A stretch of DNA of 64,000 bases from Streptosporangium sp. NBC_01756 (GCF_035917975.1 NZ_CP109130.1:5828001-5892000); one strand, 5' to 3'; numbered from the stretch's first letter, positions 1-9,551 are shown. Notes: generated by a model from the letters alone, not told the origin. Numbers and translations are program-made.

Positions 1-2
1 AC

Positions 3-1253
3 GTGCACGGCAAGCGCTACCTGGACGGCCTCGCCGGACTGTTCGTGGTCCAGGCGGGTCACGGCCGTAGCGAGCTGGCCGAGGCCGCCGCCAAGCAGGC
101 CCAGGAGCTGGCCTTCTTCCCACTCTGGTCCTACGCCCACCCCAAGGCCGTCGAGCTGGCCCAGCGGCTGGCCGCCGAGACCCCCGGCGACCTCAACCGC
201 GTCTTCTTCACCACCGGCGGCGGCGAAGCCGTCGAGAGCGCGTGGAAGCTCGCCAAGCAGTACTTCAAGATCACCGGCAAGCCGCTCAAGCACAAGGTCA
301 TCAGCCGCCAGATCGCCTACCACGGCACCCCGCAGGGCGCCCTGTCGATCACCGGCATCCCCGCCTTCAAGCAGATGTTCGAGCCACTGGTCCCGGGCTC
401 GGTCCGGGTGCCGAACACCAACCACTACCGTGCCGACGAGATCACCGGCGTCCCCGGCATGACCCCGGAGCAGTACGGCTACTGGGCCGCCGAGCGCGTC
501 GCCCGCGCCATCGAGATGGAGGGCCCGGACACCGTGGCCGCCGTCTTCGTCGAGCCGGTGCAGAACGCCGGCGGCTGCTTCCCGCCGCCCCCCGGATACT
601 TCCAGCGCCTGCGCGAGATCTGCGACGAGTACGACGTCCTGCTCGTCTCCGACGAGGTCATCTGCGCCTTCGGCCGCCTCGGCACCATGTTCGGCGGGCA
701 GAAATTCGACTACGTCCCCGACATCATCACCTGCGCCAAGGGCATGACCAGCGGTTACTCGCCGATCGGCGCCATGATCGCCTCGGACCGCCTGTTCGAG
801 CCGTTCAGCAACGGCACCGAGATGTTCGCCCACGGCTACACCTTCGGCGGCCACCCCGTCTCCGCCGCGGTCGCCCTGGCCAACCTCGACCTGTTCGAGC
901 GCGAGGACCTGCTCGGCCACGTGACCCGCAACGAGCCGGTCTTCCGCGCCACCCTTGAGGGCCTCCGTGACCTGCCGATCGTCGGCGACGTGCGCGGCTC
1001 CGGTTACTTCTGGGGCATCGAACTCGTCAAGGACAAGCAGACCAAGGAGACCTTCGACGCGGAGGAGTCCGAGCGCCTGCTCCGCGGCTTCCTGTCCAAG
1101 GCCCTCTACGACGCGGGCCTGTACTGCCGCGCCGACGACCGCGGCGACCCCGTGATCCAGCTCGCCCCGCCGCTCATCTGCGGTCCCGAGGAGTTCGACG
1201 AGATCGAGTCGATTCTCCGCTCCGTGCTGACGGAAGCGTGGACCCGGCTGTAG
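3..1253 (+). CDS. Class III (PLP) aminotransferase, 5' end cut by the window
   Basis: PLP-dependent class III aminotransferase, probably an omega-amino acid or diamine:pyruvate transaminase. About 416 residues are visible and the reading frame is open to the window edge. Family members run about 450-460 residues, so roughly 40 N-terminal residues are missing and the first GTG is not the true start. Visible hallmarks are the cofactor loop TTGGGEAVESAWKLAKQY, the VEPVQNAGG segment, DEVICAFGRLG, and the Schiff-base lysine in TCAKGMTSGYSPIGA (about residue 244). The next gene is alanine dehydrogenase, which could recycle the L-alanine formed if pyruvate is the amino acceptor. Substrate cannot be read from the sequence; a GABA, putrescine or beta-alanine role is equally possible. 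Confidence 0.9.
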   Translation: MHGKRYLDGLAGLFVVQAGHGRSELAEAAAKQAQELAFFPLWSYAHPKAVELAQRLAAETPGDLNRVFFTTGGGEAVESAWKLAKQYFKITGKPLKHKVISRQIAYHGTPQGALSITGIPAFKQMFEPLVPGSVRVPNTNHYRADEITGVPGMTPEQYGYWAAERVARAIEMEGPDTVAAVFVEPVQNAGGCFPPPPGYFQRLREICDEYDVLLVSDEVICAFGRLGTMFGGQKFDYVPDIITCAKGMTSGYSPIGAMIASDRLFEPFSNGTEMFAHGYTFGGHPVSAAVALANLDLFEREDLLGHVTRNEPVFRATLEGLRDLPIVGDVRGSGYFWGIELVKDKQTKETFDAEESERLLRGFLSKALYDAGLYCRADDRGDPVIQLAPPLICGPEEFDEIESILRSVLTEAWTRL

Positions 1254-1259
1254 AGCACC

Positions 1260-1306
1260 ACCGTGCACGGCCCGCTCACCCGCGCCCACCGTGTACGGCC
1301 GGCTCA
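1260..1306 (+). repeat. 19-bp imperfect direct repeat ahead of ald
   Basis: Two copies of ACCGTG(C/T)ACGGCC(C/G)GCTCA lie at 1260-1278 and 1288-1306, differing at two positions and spaced 28 bp start to start. They sit between the aminotransferase stop and the ald ribosome-binding site, so they could be a regulator site or a small duplication. No function is assigned. Confidence 0.4.
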
Positions 1307-1367
1307 AAGCCCGCCCCCTGCCCGACCCGTGCTGTGACATCCCGTTGAAACTCCGAAAGGAACCCCA

Positions 1368-2483
1368 ATGAAGATCGGCGTGCCTGCCGAGGTCAAGAAC
1401 CACGAATACCGCGTCGCCGCCACCCCGGCGGGCGTGCACGAACTGGTCCGCCACGGCCATGACGTCTACGTCCAGCGCGGCGCGGGCCTCGGCTCACACC
1501 TCCCCGACGAGGACTACCTGTTCGCCGGCGGCAAGATCCTCGACACCGCCGACGAGGTGTGGGGCGAAGCCGAGATGATCCTCAAGGTCAAGGAGCCGAT
1601 CGCCGAGGAGTACCACCGCATGCGTGCCGGGCAGGTGCTCTTCACCTACCTGCACCTCGCGGCCGGCCGCGAGTGCACCGACGCCCTGCTCAGCCGGCAG
1701 GTCACCGGCATCGCCTACGAGACCGTCCAGGTCGGCAACACCCTGCCGCTGCTGGCCCCGATGTCCGAGGTCGCGGGCCGCCTCGCCCCGCAGGTCGGCG
1801 CCTACAATCTGATGCGCTTCAACGGCGGTCGCGGCATCCTGCCCGGCGGCGTGCCCGGCGTGGCCCCCGCCAAGGTCGTCGTCATCGGCGCCGGGGTCTC
1901 CGGCCTCAACGCGGCGCAGATCGCGGTCGGCATGGGCGCGGACGTCACGGTCCTCGACCTCAACATCGACCGCCTGCGGTTCATCGACGCCATCTACCAG
2001 GGCCGGCTGAAGACCCTCGTCTCGACCTCCTACGCGATCGAGAAGGAGGTCCTGGAGGCCGACCTGGTCATCGGCGCGGTGCTGATCCCGGGAGCCAAGG
2101 CCCCGACCCTCGTCTCCAACGAACTGGTCTCCCGCATGAAGCCGGGCTCCGTGCTCGTCGACATCGCCATCGACCAGGGCGGTTGCTTCGAGGACTCCCG
2201 CCCGACCACGCACGCCGAGCCGACCTACCAGGTCCACAACTCGATCTTCTACTGCGTGGCCAACATGCCGGGATCCGTCGCCAACACCTCCACCTACGCG
2301 CTGACCAACGCGACGCTGCCCTACGCGGTCAAACTGGCCGGCCTGGGCTGGAAGTCGGCGCTCCAGCAGGACGCCGGGCTCGCGCTGGGCCTCAACACCC
2401 ACGCGGGCAAGCTCACCAACGACCAGGTCGCGCTCGCCCTCGACCTGCCGTCCGTGCCGGTCGCCGAGGTCATCGCCGCCTGA
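1368..2483 (+). CDS. ald: Alanine dehydrogenase
   Basis: NAD-dependent L-alanine dehydrogenase, interconverting L-alanine and pyruvate plus ammonia in the cytosol. The 371-residue length is exactly typical. The N-terminus [20 protein letters not shown], the VKEPI motif, the catalytic-region segment YLHLAAGRE and the Rossmann motif [21 protein letters not shown] (about residues 170-190, then VLDLN) are all present, as is the conserved [19 protein letters not shown] stretch. The ATG at 1368 follows an AAAGGAA ribosome-binding site at the right spacing. It lies 114 bp downstream of the aminotransferase and could be cotranscribed; in actinomycetes Ald supports use of alanine as nitrogen source and redox balancing. 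A strong hairpin follows the stop. Confidence 0.97.
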   Translation: MKIGVPAEVKNHEYRVAATPAGVHELVRHGHDVYVQRGAGLGSHLPDEDYLFAGGKILDTADEVWGEAEMILKVKEPIAEEYHRMRAGQVLFTYLHLAAGRECTDALLSRQVTGIAYETVQVGNTLPLLAPMSEVAGRLAPQVGAYNLMRFNGGRGILPGGVPGVAPAKVVVIGAGVSGLNAAQIAVGMGADVTVLDLNIDRLRFIDAIYQGRLKTLVSTSYAIEKEVLEADLVIGAVLIPGAKAPTLVSNELVSRMKPGSVLVDIAIDQGGCFEDSRPTTHAEPTYQVHNSIFYCVANMPGSVANTSTYALTNATLPYAVKLAGLGWKSALQQDAGLALGLNTHAGKLTNDQVALALDLPSVPVAEVIAA

Positions 2484-2499
2484 CGGCCCGATCGACCGT

Positions 2500-2536
2500 C
2501 GCGTGCCCCGGGCCCGTCGCGGGAACGGGGCACGCG
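2500..2536. terminator. Bidirectional hairpin terminator between ald and the Uma2 gene
   Basis: Perfect 11-bp stem CGCGTGCCCCG / CGGGGCACGCG (2500-2510 and 2526-2536) with a 15-nt loop, placed between two convergent genes and ending 1 bp before the minus-strand stop. There is no clear U-tract, as is common in actinomycetes. Confidence 0.7.
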
Positions 2537-2537
2537 C

Positions 2538-3161
2538 TCACGGATTGCCCAGCGCCTTTTCGAAGACCGAGGTCTCCAGGGTGAAGCCGACCGGGTCAGG
2601 CAGGCGGAGCGGGCTGCCCACCGAGACGCGGGAGACGGTCTGGTACTCGCCGCCCTTCGGATCGCTGAAAACGGTCACCGTGGCGGGTGCGGCGACCGGG
2701 TCGACCAGGAGCATCACGGGGACCAGGCCACCGGCGTACAGGTCGGGCTTCCTGTCACGGTCGTCGACGACGCTGCCGGGCGACACGACCTCGGCGACCA
2801 TGATCAGGCCCGAGGAGAGCAGCTCGCGGTCGCCCCAGCGGGGGCAGTCGGCCGGGGCCAGCACGAAGTCCGGCTCGACCGGGTCGCGGGGCCCGTCGAT
2901 GCAGACATCGACGTTTCCGGCGTATGCCTGCCAGTCACGCTCCAGGACCAGGGGATACAGCTCGTAAGAGAGCAGCATCGCCAGCCAGCCGTGCTCGGGG
3001 GTGCCTACCGGGCTCACTATCAATCTCCCGTCGATGACTTCGGTGCGGAGCCCGGGCAACTGCGGAAGCGCGTCGAAGAGCTCGCGTGCCGTACCGGGCA
3101 GGGGCTTGGACGCGGTCTCGGGAGATGGCCTCAGATCTGCGGCATGCCGTCGCGATGTCAT
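2538..3161 (-). CDS. Uma2 family (DUF820) endonuclease-fold protein
   Basis: 207-residue protein of the Uma2/DUF820 family, which adopts a PD-(D/E)XK nuclease fold but has no established function. Seen in the sequence: EVIDGRLIVSPVGTPEHGW near residue 40, VEPDFVLAPADCP (the conserved PD motif), and MVAEVVSPGSVVDDRDRKPDLYAGGLVPVMLLVD, which carries the E-V-x-S and D-x-x-x-K residues of the nuclease core. The frame stays open about 350 bp upstream, but homology begins right after the ATG at 3161, so I choose that start. The gene is alone on the minus strand and converges with ald. Such genes are multicopy in actinomycetes and are often linked to mobile DNA. Confidence 0.85.
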   Translation of the reverse strand: MTSRRHAADLRPSPETASKPLPGTARELFDALPQLPGLRTEVIDGRLIVSPVGTPEHGWLAMLLSYELYPLVLERDWQAYAGNVDVCIDGPRDPVEPDFVLAPADCPRWGDRELLSSGLIMVAEVVSPGSVVDDRDRKPDLYAGGLVPVMLLVDPVAAPATVTVFSDPKGGEYQTVSRVSVGSPLRLPDPVGFTLETSVFEKALGNP

Positions 3162-3503
3162 GAGCAAGATTATCGGTTTCCCTTCGTGTCCTTGTGAACA
3201 CGATGAGTATCCCAAAGTCGTTGCCAGAGGGTGAGGCTTCGGTAAAAGCGCGGGGCCGGATTCGGCCGGGGCGGACCAGGCCGGGCTCATGGGCGATGAC
3301 GACGAGCCGGGCGCGGCGGCTTGGCGCGGCCGGCGGATGTCCATCGGACCACGTCGGGACGGTGCTCGACGGCCGGCCGTACGGCCGGGGCGCCGTTGGA
3401 GCAGAAGTCGTCGCACCACCGGGGGTACCGGAGTGATCATCAGGGCAGGCGAGGTGCGACAATTTCGGACAAGTTGAAAAACAAGTGCTCCGTGGGAGGC
3501 TTT

Positions 3504-5264
3504 ATGATCACTCGCCATCTGGCAGTGTCCGTCGCCGGGCTCTTAGCCGGCGGCTCCGTGCTCCTCGCACAGCCCGCTCTGGCGTCGCCACCGGTGCAGG
3601 GGGGACCGGCGGACAAGAGGCCCGTCGCCGAGGGGTACGGCGGAGCTGTCTCGACGGTCGACCTGGATGCGAGCGAGAGCGCGCTGGGAGTGCTGCGCCG
3701 AGGCGGTAACGCGATGGACGCGGCGGTCGCGGCGGCGGCCACGCTGGGCGTGACGGAGCCCTACTCGGCGGGACTGGCCGGGGGCGGGTTCATGGTCTAC
3801 TACGACGCCCGGCACAAGAAGGTCCACACGATCGACGGCAGGGAGACGGCGCCCCAGGCGATGACCGCGACCTCCCTGGAGGGCATCCCGTTCGACGACG
3901 CGGTCACCAGCGGGCTGTCGGCGGGGGTGCCGGGCAGCGTGGCGCAGTGGGAGCTGGCTCTGCGCCGGTTCGGCACCCTCTCGCTCGGCCAGGCGCTCAA
4001 GCCCGCCATCAAGGTCGCGTCCGAGGGCTTCACCGTCGACCAGACCTTCTACGACCAGACGGCCGCCAACGCGGCCCGGTTCAAGGACTTCACCTCCACC
4101 GCCAAGCTCTACCTCCCCGGCGGCGCCCCGCCGCCGGTCGGCTCCACCTTCCGCAACCCCGAGCTGGCCGACACCTACCGCCGGCTCGGCAGGGACGGCG
4201 GCGACTGGCTGTACGGCGGGCGGCTCGGCTCGGAGATCGTGGCCACGGTGAAGAAGCCGCCGCTCACCCCCGGCTCCACCCGCAACGCGCGGCCCGGCCT
4301 GATGGAGCTGTCCGACCTGGAGGCGTACCGGGCGATCGAACGGCAGCCCACGAAGTCGACCTACCTGGGCATGGACGTGTACGGCATGGCGCCGCCGTCC
4401 TCGGGCGGCTCCACGGTCGGTGAGGCGCTCAACATCCTGGAGGCGCTTCCCCAGGTCGGCATGCACGAGTATCTGGAGGCGTCCCGGCTCTCGTTCGCCG
4501 ACCGGAACAAGTACGTCGGCGACATCCCGGGCGTGCCGCTGAAAGAGCTGCTGTCCGACGGGTTCGCCAAGGAGCGCGCCTGCCTGATCGGTGAGCGGGC
4601 GATGCCCAACCCGGCTCCGGCCGGAGAACCCGACGGCGGCTACGGGCCGTGCCAGCCCGCGTCTCCCGCACAGGAGAAGCCGACACAGCCCGAGGGCCCG
4701 GAGACCACCCACATGGTCGTCACGGACCGCTGGGGCAACGTGGTCGCCTACAACATCACCATCGAGTCCACCGGCGGCAACGGCATCGTCGTCCCGGGCA
4801 GGGGCTTCCTGCTCAACAACGAGCTGACCGACTTCACCTTCGGTCCCGCGCCCGGCGACCCCAACCTCCCCGCGCCGGGTAAGCGCCCCCGGTCCTCGAT
4901 GGCCCCGACGATCGTCCTGAACCACGGGAAGCCGGTGCTCGCCCTGGGCTCGCCGGGCGGTTCCACGATCATCACCACCGTGCTGCAGATCCTGGTCAAC
5001 CGCTGGGAGCTGGGCATGTCGCTGCCCGACGCGCTGGCCGCTCCCCGCGCCACCCAGCGCAACACTGCGCAGACCCAGGCCGAGCAGGGCTTCATCGACC
5101 GCTACGGTCCCGAGCTCACGTCCAAGGGGCACAGCTTCGCGCTGAATCCTGAGATCGGCGCGGCCACCGCCATCGAATTCCTCCGTAACGGAAGGCTCCA
5201 GGCCGTCGCCGAGCCCACCAGGAGGGGTGGCGGCAGCGCCCTGGTGGTGAGCGAGCGCCGTTAG
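3504..5264 (+). CDS. ggt: Secreted gamma-glutamyltransferase
   Basis: Gamma-glutamyltranspeptidase, an N-terminal nucleophile hydrolase that cleaves or transfers the gamma-glutamyl group of glutathione-like peptides. 586 residues, typical length. The start at 3504 follows GGGAGG and gives a Sec signal peptide (ITRHLAVSVAGLLAGG... ALASPP, about residues 1-29), so the enzyme is exported. Self-processing should occur before the nucleophilic threonine in PETTHMVVTD (about residue 397), splitting a large and a small subunit. GGNAMDAAVAAAATLGV, the GLAGGGFMVYYD segment and the oxyanion-region SPGGSTIITTVLQ are present. It has its own promoter region and ends at a strong hairpin facing the phosphate transporter gene. 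Confidence 0.95.
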   Translation: MITRHLAVSVAGLLAGGSVLLAQPALASPPVQGGPADKRPVAEGYGGAVSTVDLDASESALGVLRRGGNAMDAAVAAAATLGVTEPYSAGLAGGGFMVYYDARHKKVHTIDGRETAPQAMTATSLEGIPFDDAVTSGLSAGVPGSVAQWELALRRFGTLSLGQALKPAIKVASEGFTVDQTFYDQTAANAARFKDFTSTAKLYLPGGAPPPVGSTFRNPELADTYRRLGRDGGDWLYGGRLGSEIVATVKKPPLTPGSTRNARPGLMELSDLEAYRAIERQPTKSTYLGMDVYGMAPPSSGGSTVGEALNILEALPQVGMHEYLEASRLSFADRNKYVGDIPGVPLKELLSDGFAKERACLIGERAMPNPAPAGEPDGGYGPCQPASPAQEKPTQPEGPETTHMVVTDRWGNVVAYNITIESTGGNGIVVPGRGFLLNNELTDFTFGPAPGDPNLPAPGKRPRSSMAPTIVLNHGKPVLALGSPGGSTIITTVLQILVNRWELGMSLPDALAAPRATQRNTAQTQAEQGFIDRYGPELTSKGHSFALNPEIGAATAIEFLRNGRLQAVAEPTRRGGGSALVVSERR

Positions 5265-5285
5265 CGCCGACTCCGTGGGCGGGTG

Positions 5286-5325
5286 GCACCCGGCCGGTGG
5301 CTCCTCCGCCATGCCGGCCGGGTGC
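5286..5325. terminator. Hairpin terminator between ggt and pit
   Basis: Perfect 12-bp stem GCACCCGGCCGG / CCGGCCGGGTGC (5286-5297 and 5314-5325). The 16-nt loop can itself pair TGGC with GCCA. It lies between convergent genes and probably serves both strands. Confidence 0.7.
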
Positions 5326-5416
5326 TCTCCGGTGGTCCGGCGGGTGTGCGCCTTCGCACGGGACGGACGCCCGGCGAGCCGGCCGGGGTGCGGTCGGCGG
5401 CGGGTCGGCGGGCCGT

Positions 5417-6658
5417 TCACCTCGTCGTTCTCTTCCTCCTGGCCGGCACCGGGGGCGGGTGCTCCGCCGGCGTCGGTTCCTCGACCGGCGTCGCTTCCTG
5501 GGCCTGCGCGGGTATCCCGAAGCCGGCCCGGCGCGGTAGGCCGCAGCTCGTCCACGTGAGGTTGACGTTGGAGGCGTTGACTGGCATCCGGTCCGCGGCC
5601 ACGTAGATCCCCAGAGCGAAGGTCAGCGCCACCAGGAACATCACGGCGACCCCCGGGAAACCCCCGATGAACTGGGTCGCCTTCCACGTGACCGCCCCCA
5701 CCAGGCCGGACGCCGGCACGGTGAGCAGCCACACCACCGCTATCCGGGCCACCACTCCCCACCGGACGCCGCTGGGCCGCCTGCTCACTCCCGCGCCGAG
5801 GATCGACCCGCAGCACACCTGGGTGGTCGACAGCGGGAACCCGGCGTTCGACGCGGCGAGGATCAGCGCGGCCGAGGAGGCCTCGGCGGCGAACCCCTGC
5901 GGGCTCCGGATCTTGGTCACCCCCTTGCCCATCGTCCGGATGATCCGCCACCCGCCGACGTACGTTCCCAGGGCCATCGCGGTCGCGCTGCTCACGATCA
6001 CCCATGTCGGTACGGAGGCCTCGTTCCTGATCGTGCCCTGGACGATCAGGGCGAGCGTGATGACGCCCATGGTCTTCTGGGCGTCGTTGCTGCCGTGGGC
6101 CAGCGCCACCAGTGACGCCGAGCCGATCTGGCCCACCCGGATCCCCCGGCTGCGGATGCGAGGGGACACGTTCCTGATGATCCGGTAGATGAGCCAGGTG
6201 CCGCCGCCGGCCGCGAGCATGGCCAGCAGCGGCGCGAGGACCGCCGGGACGAGGATGCTCGCCACGGCCGTGGTGCCGCGGACCGCGGATGGGCCGGCCG
6301 AGACGAGGGTCGCTCCCACCACCCCGCCGATGAGCGCGTGGGACGAGCTCGACGGCAGGCAGAGATACCAGGTCACCAGGTTCCACATCATGCCGCCCAC
6401 CAGGCCGGCGAAGACGACGGTCAATGTGATGGCGTCGCCGATCACGATGCCCTCGGCGATCGTGGCGGCCACTTTCAGCGAGATGAAGGCGCCCAGGAAG
6501 TTCAGGATGGCCGCCAGGGTGACGGCGAGCCTCGGCCGCAGCGCCCTGGTCACGATGGATGTCGCCATCGCGTTGGCGGTGTCCAGGAACCCGTTGGTGA
6601 AGGCAAAGGCCAACGCCATCGCGACGACGATGGCGAGCAGCAGCGGACCGACATCCAT
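5417..6658 (-). CDS. pit: Low-affinity inorganic phosphate transporter, Pit family
   Basis: 413-residue integral membrane protein of the PiT (PF01384) family, driving phosphate (as metal-phosphate) uptake with protons. The first signature GFLDTANAMATSIVTRAL lies near residue 20 and the second, ALAHGSNDAQKTMGVITLAL, near residue 215; these inverted repeats are diagnostic. About ten hydrophobic segments are visible. The start at 6658 (MDVGPLLLAIVV) begins directly before the first membrane helix; no strong ribosome-binding site is seen. The last ~35 residues form a Pro/Glu-rich basic tail (TPVEEPTPAEHPPPVP) not usual for Pit proteins. No PhoU-like partner gene is adjacent, unlike many actinobacterial pit loci. 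Confidence 0.93.
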   Translation of the reverse strand: MDVGPLLLAIVVAMALAFAFTNGFLDTANAMATSIVTRALRPRLAVTLAAILNFLGAFISLKVAATIAEGIVIGDAITLTVVFAGLVGGMMWNLVTWYLCLPSSSSHALIGGVVGATLVSAGPSAVRGTTAVASILVPAVLAPLLAMLAAGGGTWLIYRIIRNVSPRIRSRGIRVGQIGSASLVALAHGSNDAQKTMGVITLALIVQGTIRNEASVPTWVIVSSATAMALGTYVGGWRIIRTMGKGVTKIRSPQGFAAEASSAALILAASNAGFPLSTTQVCCGSILGAGVSRRPSGVRWGVVARIAVVWLLTVPASGLVGAVTWKATQFIGGFPGVAVMFLVALTFALGIYVAADRMPVNASNVNLTWTSCGLPRRAGFGIPAQAQEATPVEEPTPAEHPPPVPARRKRTTR

Positions 6659-6873
6659 AAAGTGCACTTGAGCGCCTTTGTAGATAAGTAATCCATCCTT
6701 TTCGTAAAATTCAGGGTTTGCTGCCAGTGCTGCGCCCCGGGGCATACCCGCGATCACGGCTGTGCCCGCCTCCGGGCGGCCCTGGTCCACCGGCCCTCGT
6801 CTGCCGGTCTTCGCCCACCGGCTCCGCCTGCTCGACGGCCGCCGACCCACCCCCGGATGCGGGGACGCGGGGA

Positions 6874-8328
6874 TCAGCGGATGAGCTCGTAGGCCTCCGG
6901 CCGCACCCTCCGGGTGCGCGCCCAGTACTCGAAGGTGAAACCCGGCCAGATCGTCCGGTTCACGCCGTGCTCGTCCAGGTACCAGCTCGTGCAGCCGCCC
7001 TCGTTCCAGACCAGGTCGTGCAGGCGGCTCTGGAGGCGGGCGTTGAAGGCGCGCTGGGCCTCGGGCCGGACGTCCAGGGCCCTGGCGCCGGTCTTCGACA
7101 GCAGGCGCAGGCAGTCGATCACGTAGCGGACCTGAGACTCGATCATGAAGACCACCGAGTTGTGACCCAGGCCGGTGTTGGGGCCGAGCAGGAAGAACAG
7201 GTTCGGGAACCCGGCGGTGGTGATCCCGTAGTAGGCCTCGACGCCGTTCCGCCAGGCGTCCTGGATCTTCTGTCCGCCCCGGCCGACGATCCACTGATCG
7301 TTCAGCGCGTCGACGACCTTGAAGCCGGTGCCGTAGACGATCGCGTCGACCTCGATCTCCCTACCGGTGGAGTCGACGATCGAACGTTCCCGGATCTCGG
7401 CGGCGGCTTCGGTGATCACCTCGACGTTGTCCCTGTTCAGGGCCGGGTAGTAGTCGTTGGAGAGGAGGATGCGCTTGCAGCCGATCGTGTAGTCCGGGGT
7501 CAGTTTGGCGCGCAGTGCCCGATCGGGGACCTGGTCGGCCAGATGACGCCGGGCCATTTTCTCGTGCGCCTTCATCAGGCGCGGGTCGACGGCGAAGCCG
7601 AGGGCGCGGGTCTCCAGCGCCCAGTAGATCGCGTTGCGCAGCGCCCGTGCGGCACCGGGCACGGTGAGTGCCGCGCGCATCCGGGGGGAGATGGGGAAGT
7701 CGGGCCTGTTCTGGACCCATGGGGGCGTCCGCTGGAACAGGTGAAGCCGGGAGACCCGCTCGGCGATCCGCGGGACGAACTGAACGGCGGAGGCGCCGGT
7801 GCCGATCACCGCGACCCGTTTGCCCGTCAGGTCCACCGAGTGGTCCCACTCGGCCGAGTGGAAGGAAGGTCCCCGGAAGCTCTCCCGGCCGGGGATCTCC
7901 GGGAACGACGGCACGTGCAGCGCGCCGACCCCGGAGACCACCGCGTTCGTGGTGAACGTCTCACCGTCGGTGGTGCTCACCCGCCAGTGGCCGGCCTCGT
8001 CGTACTCCAGGCCGGTGACCTCCCGGCCGAACCGGAAGTGGGGTGTCAGGCCGTACGTCGTGGCGCAGGCCCGCAGGTAGTCCCAGATCTCGGTCTGCGG
8101 GGAGAACATGCGCGACCAGCCGGGGTTGAGCGCGAACGAGAAGGAGTACATGTGCGAGGGGACGTCGCAGGCACAGCCCGGGTAGGTGTTGTCCCGCCAG
8201 GTGCCGCCGAGGCTGCCGGCCTTCTCCAGGATCACGAAGTCGTGGTAGCCGGCCTTCTTCAGCTTGATCGCCATACCCAGCCCGGCGAAGCCGGAACCGA
8301 TGATCGTTATTCCGGGGCGCATGCTCAA
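6874..8328 (-). CDS. Flavin monooxygenase, Baeyer-Villiger type
   Basis: 484-residue FAD/NADPH monooxygenase. The N-terminal FAD Rossmann motif GSGFAGLGMAIKLKKAG (about 12-28), the Baeyer-Villiger fingerprint FxGxxxHxxxWD as FRGPSFHSAEWD (about residues 150-160), and the NADPH Rossmann motif VIGTGASAVQFVP (about 170-182) appear in the expected order. Proteins with this set insert oxygen into ketones or hydroxylate small substrates. The substrate is unknown. A TTG at 8328 has GGGAGA at good spacing; an ATG two codons later is an alternative. The upstream gene encodes a tiny membrane protein on the same strand, 97 bp away. Confidence 0.92.
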   Translation of the reverse strand: MSMRPGITIIGSGFAGLGMAIKLKKAGYHDFVILEKAGSLGGTWRDNTYPGCACDVPSHMYSFSFALNPGWSRMFSPQTEIWDYLRACATTYGLTPHFRFGREVTGLEYDEAGHWRVSTTDGETFTTNAVVSGVGALHVPSFPEIPGRESFRGPSFHSAEWDHSVDLTGKRVAVIGTGASAVQFVPRIAERVSRLHLFQRTPPWVQNRPDFPISPRMRAALTVPGAARALRNAIYWALETRALGFAVDPRLMKAHEKMARRHLADQVPDRALRAKLTPDYTIGCKRILLSNDYYPALNRDNVEVITEAAAEIRERSIVDSTGREIEVDAIVYGTGFKVVDALNDQWIVGRGGQKIQDAWRNGVEAYYGITTAGFPNLFFLLGPNTGLGHNSVVFMIESQVRYVIDCLRLLSKTGARALDVRPEAQRAFNARLQSRLHDLVWNEGGCTSWYLDEHGVNRTIWPGFTFEYWARTRRVRPEAYELIR

Positions 8329-8425
8329 GGAGGTCTCCCTTACCCGCTGCCGGGAAACGCGAAAAGCGCCGAAGGCGATGCCGTCGGCGCTGTCGGTCCC
8401 CGGGCCTCTAGAGGGTGTCCGCCTT

Positions 8426-8593
8426 CTAGAGGATCAGGTAGGCGGCGATGGCGATGACGACCACCACCGCGACCGCCACCGCGATCGGCACGGTCAGCGA
8501 CCGCTTCTGGGGTGCGGCCTCCGGCTCATTCCGCTGCGCGAACGCGCGGAACTGCTGGGTGCTGCCGGACGGGTCGAGCTGAGGATCAGACAT
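8426..8593 (-). CDS. Small single-pass membrane protein, 55 aa
   Basis: Short gene starting ATG at 8593 and ending TAG at 8426. The N-terminal ~32 residues are polar (MSDPQLDPSGSTQQFRAFAQ...PQKR) and the rest is one membrane helix, LTVPIAVAVAVVVVIAIAAYLIL, running to the C-terminus. This is a tail-anchored topology. Codon third positions are strongly GC-biased, as in real genes here. A palindrome, TCGATATCGA (8607-8616), lies just upstream and overlaps the likely -10 region. It is divergent from the SURF1 gene. Function unknown. Confidence 0.75.
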   Translation of the reverse strand: MSDPQLDPSGSTQQFRAFAQRNEPEAAPQKRSLTVPIAVAVAVVVVIAIAAYLIL

Positions 8594-8725
8594 GGAGTCG
8601 ACTTTATCGATATCGAATGCCCTTCAACACCAGTTTGTGCCACTTTTATGGAGGGTCCGTGGCCGGTTGGACCGACGGCACGGGTGAGATGCGGTACTGA
8701 GGACGGGACCGCCGGTCAGGGCGGA

Positions 8726-8731
8726 TAGCGT
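8726..8731 (+). promoter_or_regulatory. Candidate -10 box (TAGCGT), leaderless SURF1 mRNA
   Basis: TAGCGT fits the actinobacterial TAnnnT -10 pattern and ends 6 nt before the ATG at 8738, with no ribosome-binding site in between. This predicts that transcription starts at or next to the start codon. Confidence 0.45.
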
Positions 8732-8737
8732 GGTGTC

Positions 8738-9508
8738 ATGCTCCGGATCCTGTTCTCTCCTCGCGCGCTGGTGCTCCACCTGCTCGCGATCGGAGCGCTT
8801 GTCGTCTGCGGACTGCTCGGCCGCTGGCAGCTCGGCGTCTTCGAGGACTCGGGCAGACCTCACGCGACGCACGACCCGGCCCCGGTGGCGGTCGGCACCC
8901 TCAGCCAGCCCGGCAGGCACATGACGAGCGACATCGTCGGCCGCCAGGTGACGGCGCGGGGCACCTTCGACGGCTCCAGGCAGCTGCTGGTGGCTGAGCG
9001 GGACGGGGGGCTGTGGCTGCTCGCCCCCCTCGACCTCGGAGACGGCACCTCGGTCCCCGTCGTACGGGGCTGGGTGCCCAGGGCCGGCGACCCGGCCGCC
9101 GCCGTACCGGCGGGCACGGTGACCGTCACCGGGCGGCTGCAGCCCTCGGAGGCCACCGACAGCGTGCAGCGCCGCACCCGGCAACTACCGCAGGGGCAGG
9201 TGCTGACCGTGTCGTCGGCGGAGCTGATCAACCTGTGGCAGGGCGTGAAGCTGCGTGACGGGTTCGTGGTGGCCACCGCGCAGTCCCCGGCCCCGGCCGT
9301 CGCCGCCAAGCCGGTGAGCATGCCGCCGCCGACCGAGGCCGGTGGCCTCACCTGGCGCAACCTCGCCTACGCCGCCCAGTGGTGGATCTTCGGACTGTTC
9401 TCGGTCTTCATGTGGTGGCACTTCGTGCGCGACATCCTGCGGAGCCGTACGGCCGCGCGGGACCAGGAGCAGGAGAAGAAGTCCGGCCCCGAACCGGCCG
9501 CCGTCTGA
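8738..9508 (+). CDS. SURF1 family cytochrome oxidase assembly protein
   Basis: 256-residue SURF1-type membrane protein, involved in assembly of heme-copper cytochrome c oxidase (aa3 branch in actinobacteria). Topology is classic: one N-terminal membrane helix (about 9-29, AIGALVVCGLLGRWQLGVF, with the conserved RWQL), a large extracytoplasmic domain with VRGWVPR, and a C-terminal helix preceded by the family signature NLAYAAQWWIFGLFSVFMWW (about 206-226). It starts with ATG at 8738, apparently leaderless. It is followed after 43 bp by a DUF3817 gene; this pair is common in actinomycetes, often next to cytochrome or heme genes, none of which are visible here. Confidence 0.93.
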   Translation: MLRILFSPRALVLHLLAIGALVVCGLLGRWQLGVFEDSGRPHATHDPAPVAVGTLSQPGRHMTSDIVGRQVTARGTFDGSRQLLVAERDGGLWLLAPLDLGDGTSVPVVRGWVPRAGDPAAAVPAGTVTVTGRLQPSEATDSVQRRTRQLPQGQVLTVSSAELINLWQGVKLRDGFVVATAQSPAPAVAAKPVSMPPPTEAGGLTWRNLAYAAQWWIFGLFSVFMWWHFVRDILRSRTAARDQEQEKKSGPEPAAV

Positions 9509-9551
9509 ACTCGCATATCGTTTCCGTGTCCGCACTCCCAGACCGAGGTAG

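Noticed and set aside
3162..3503. N-terminal extensions of the Uma2 and gamma-glutamyltransferase frames
   Set aside because: Both frames stay open upstream, but homology, the ribosome-binding site and (for ggt) the signal peptide place the starts at 3161 and 3504.
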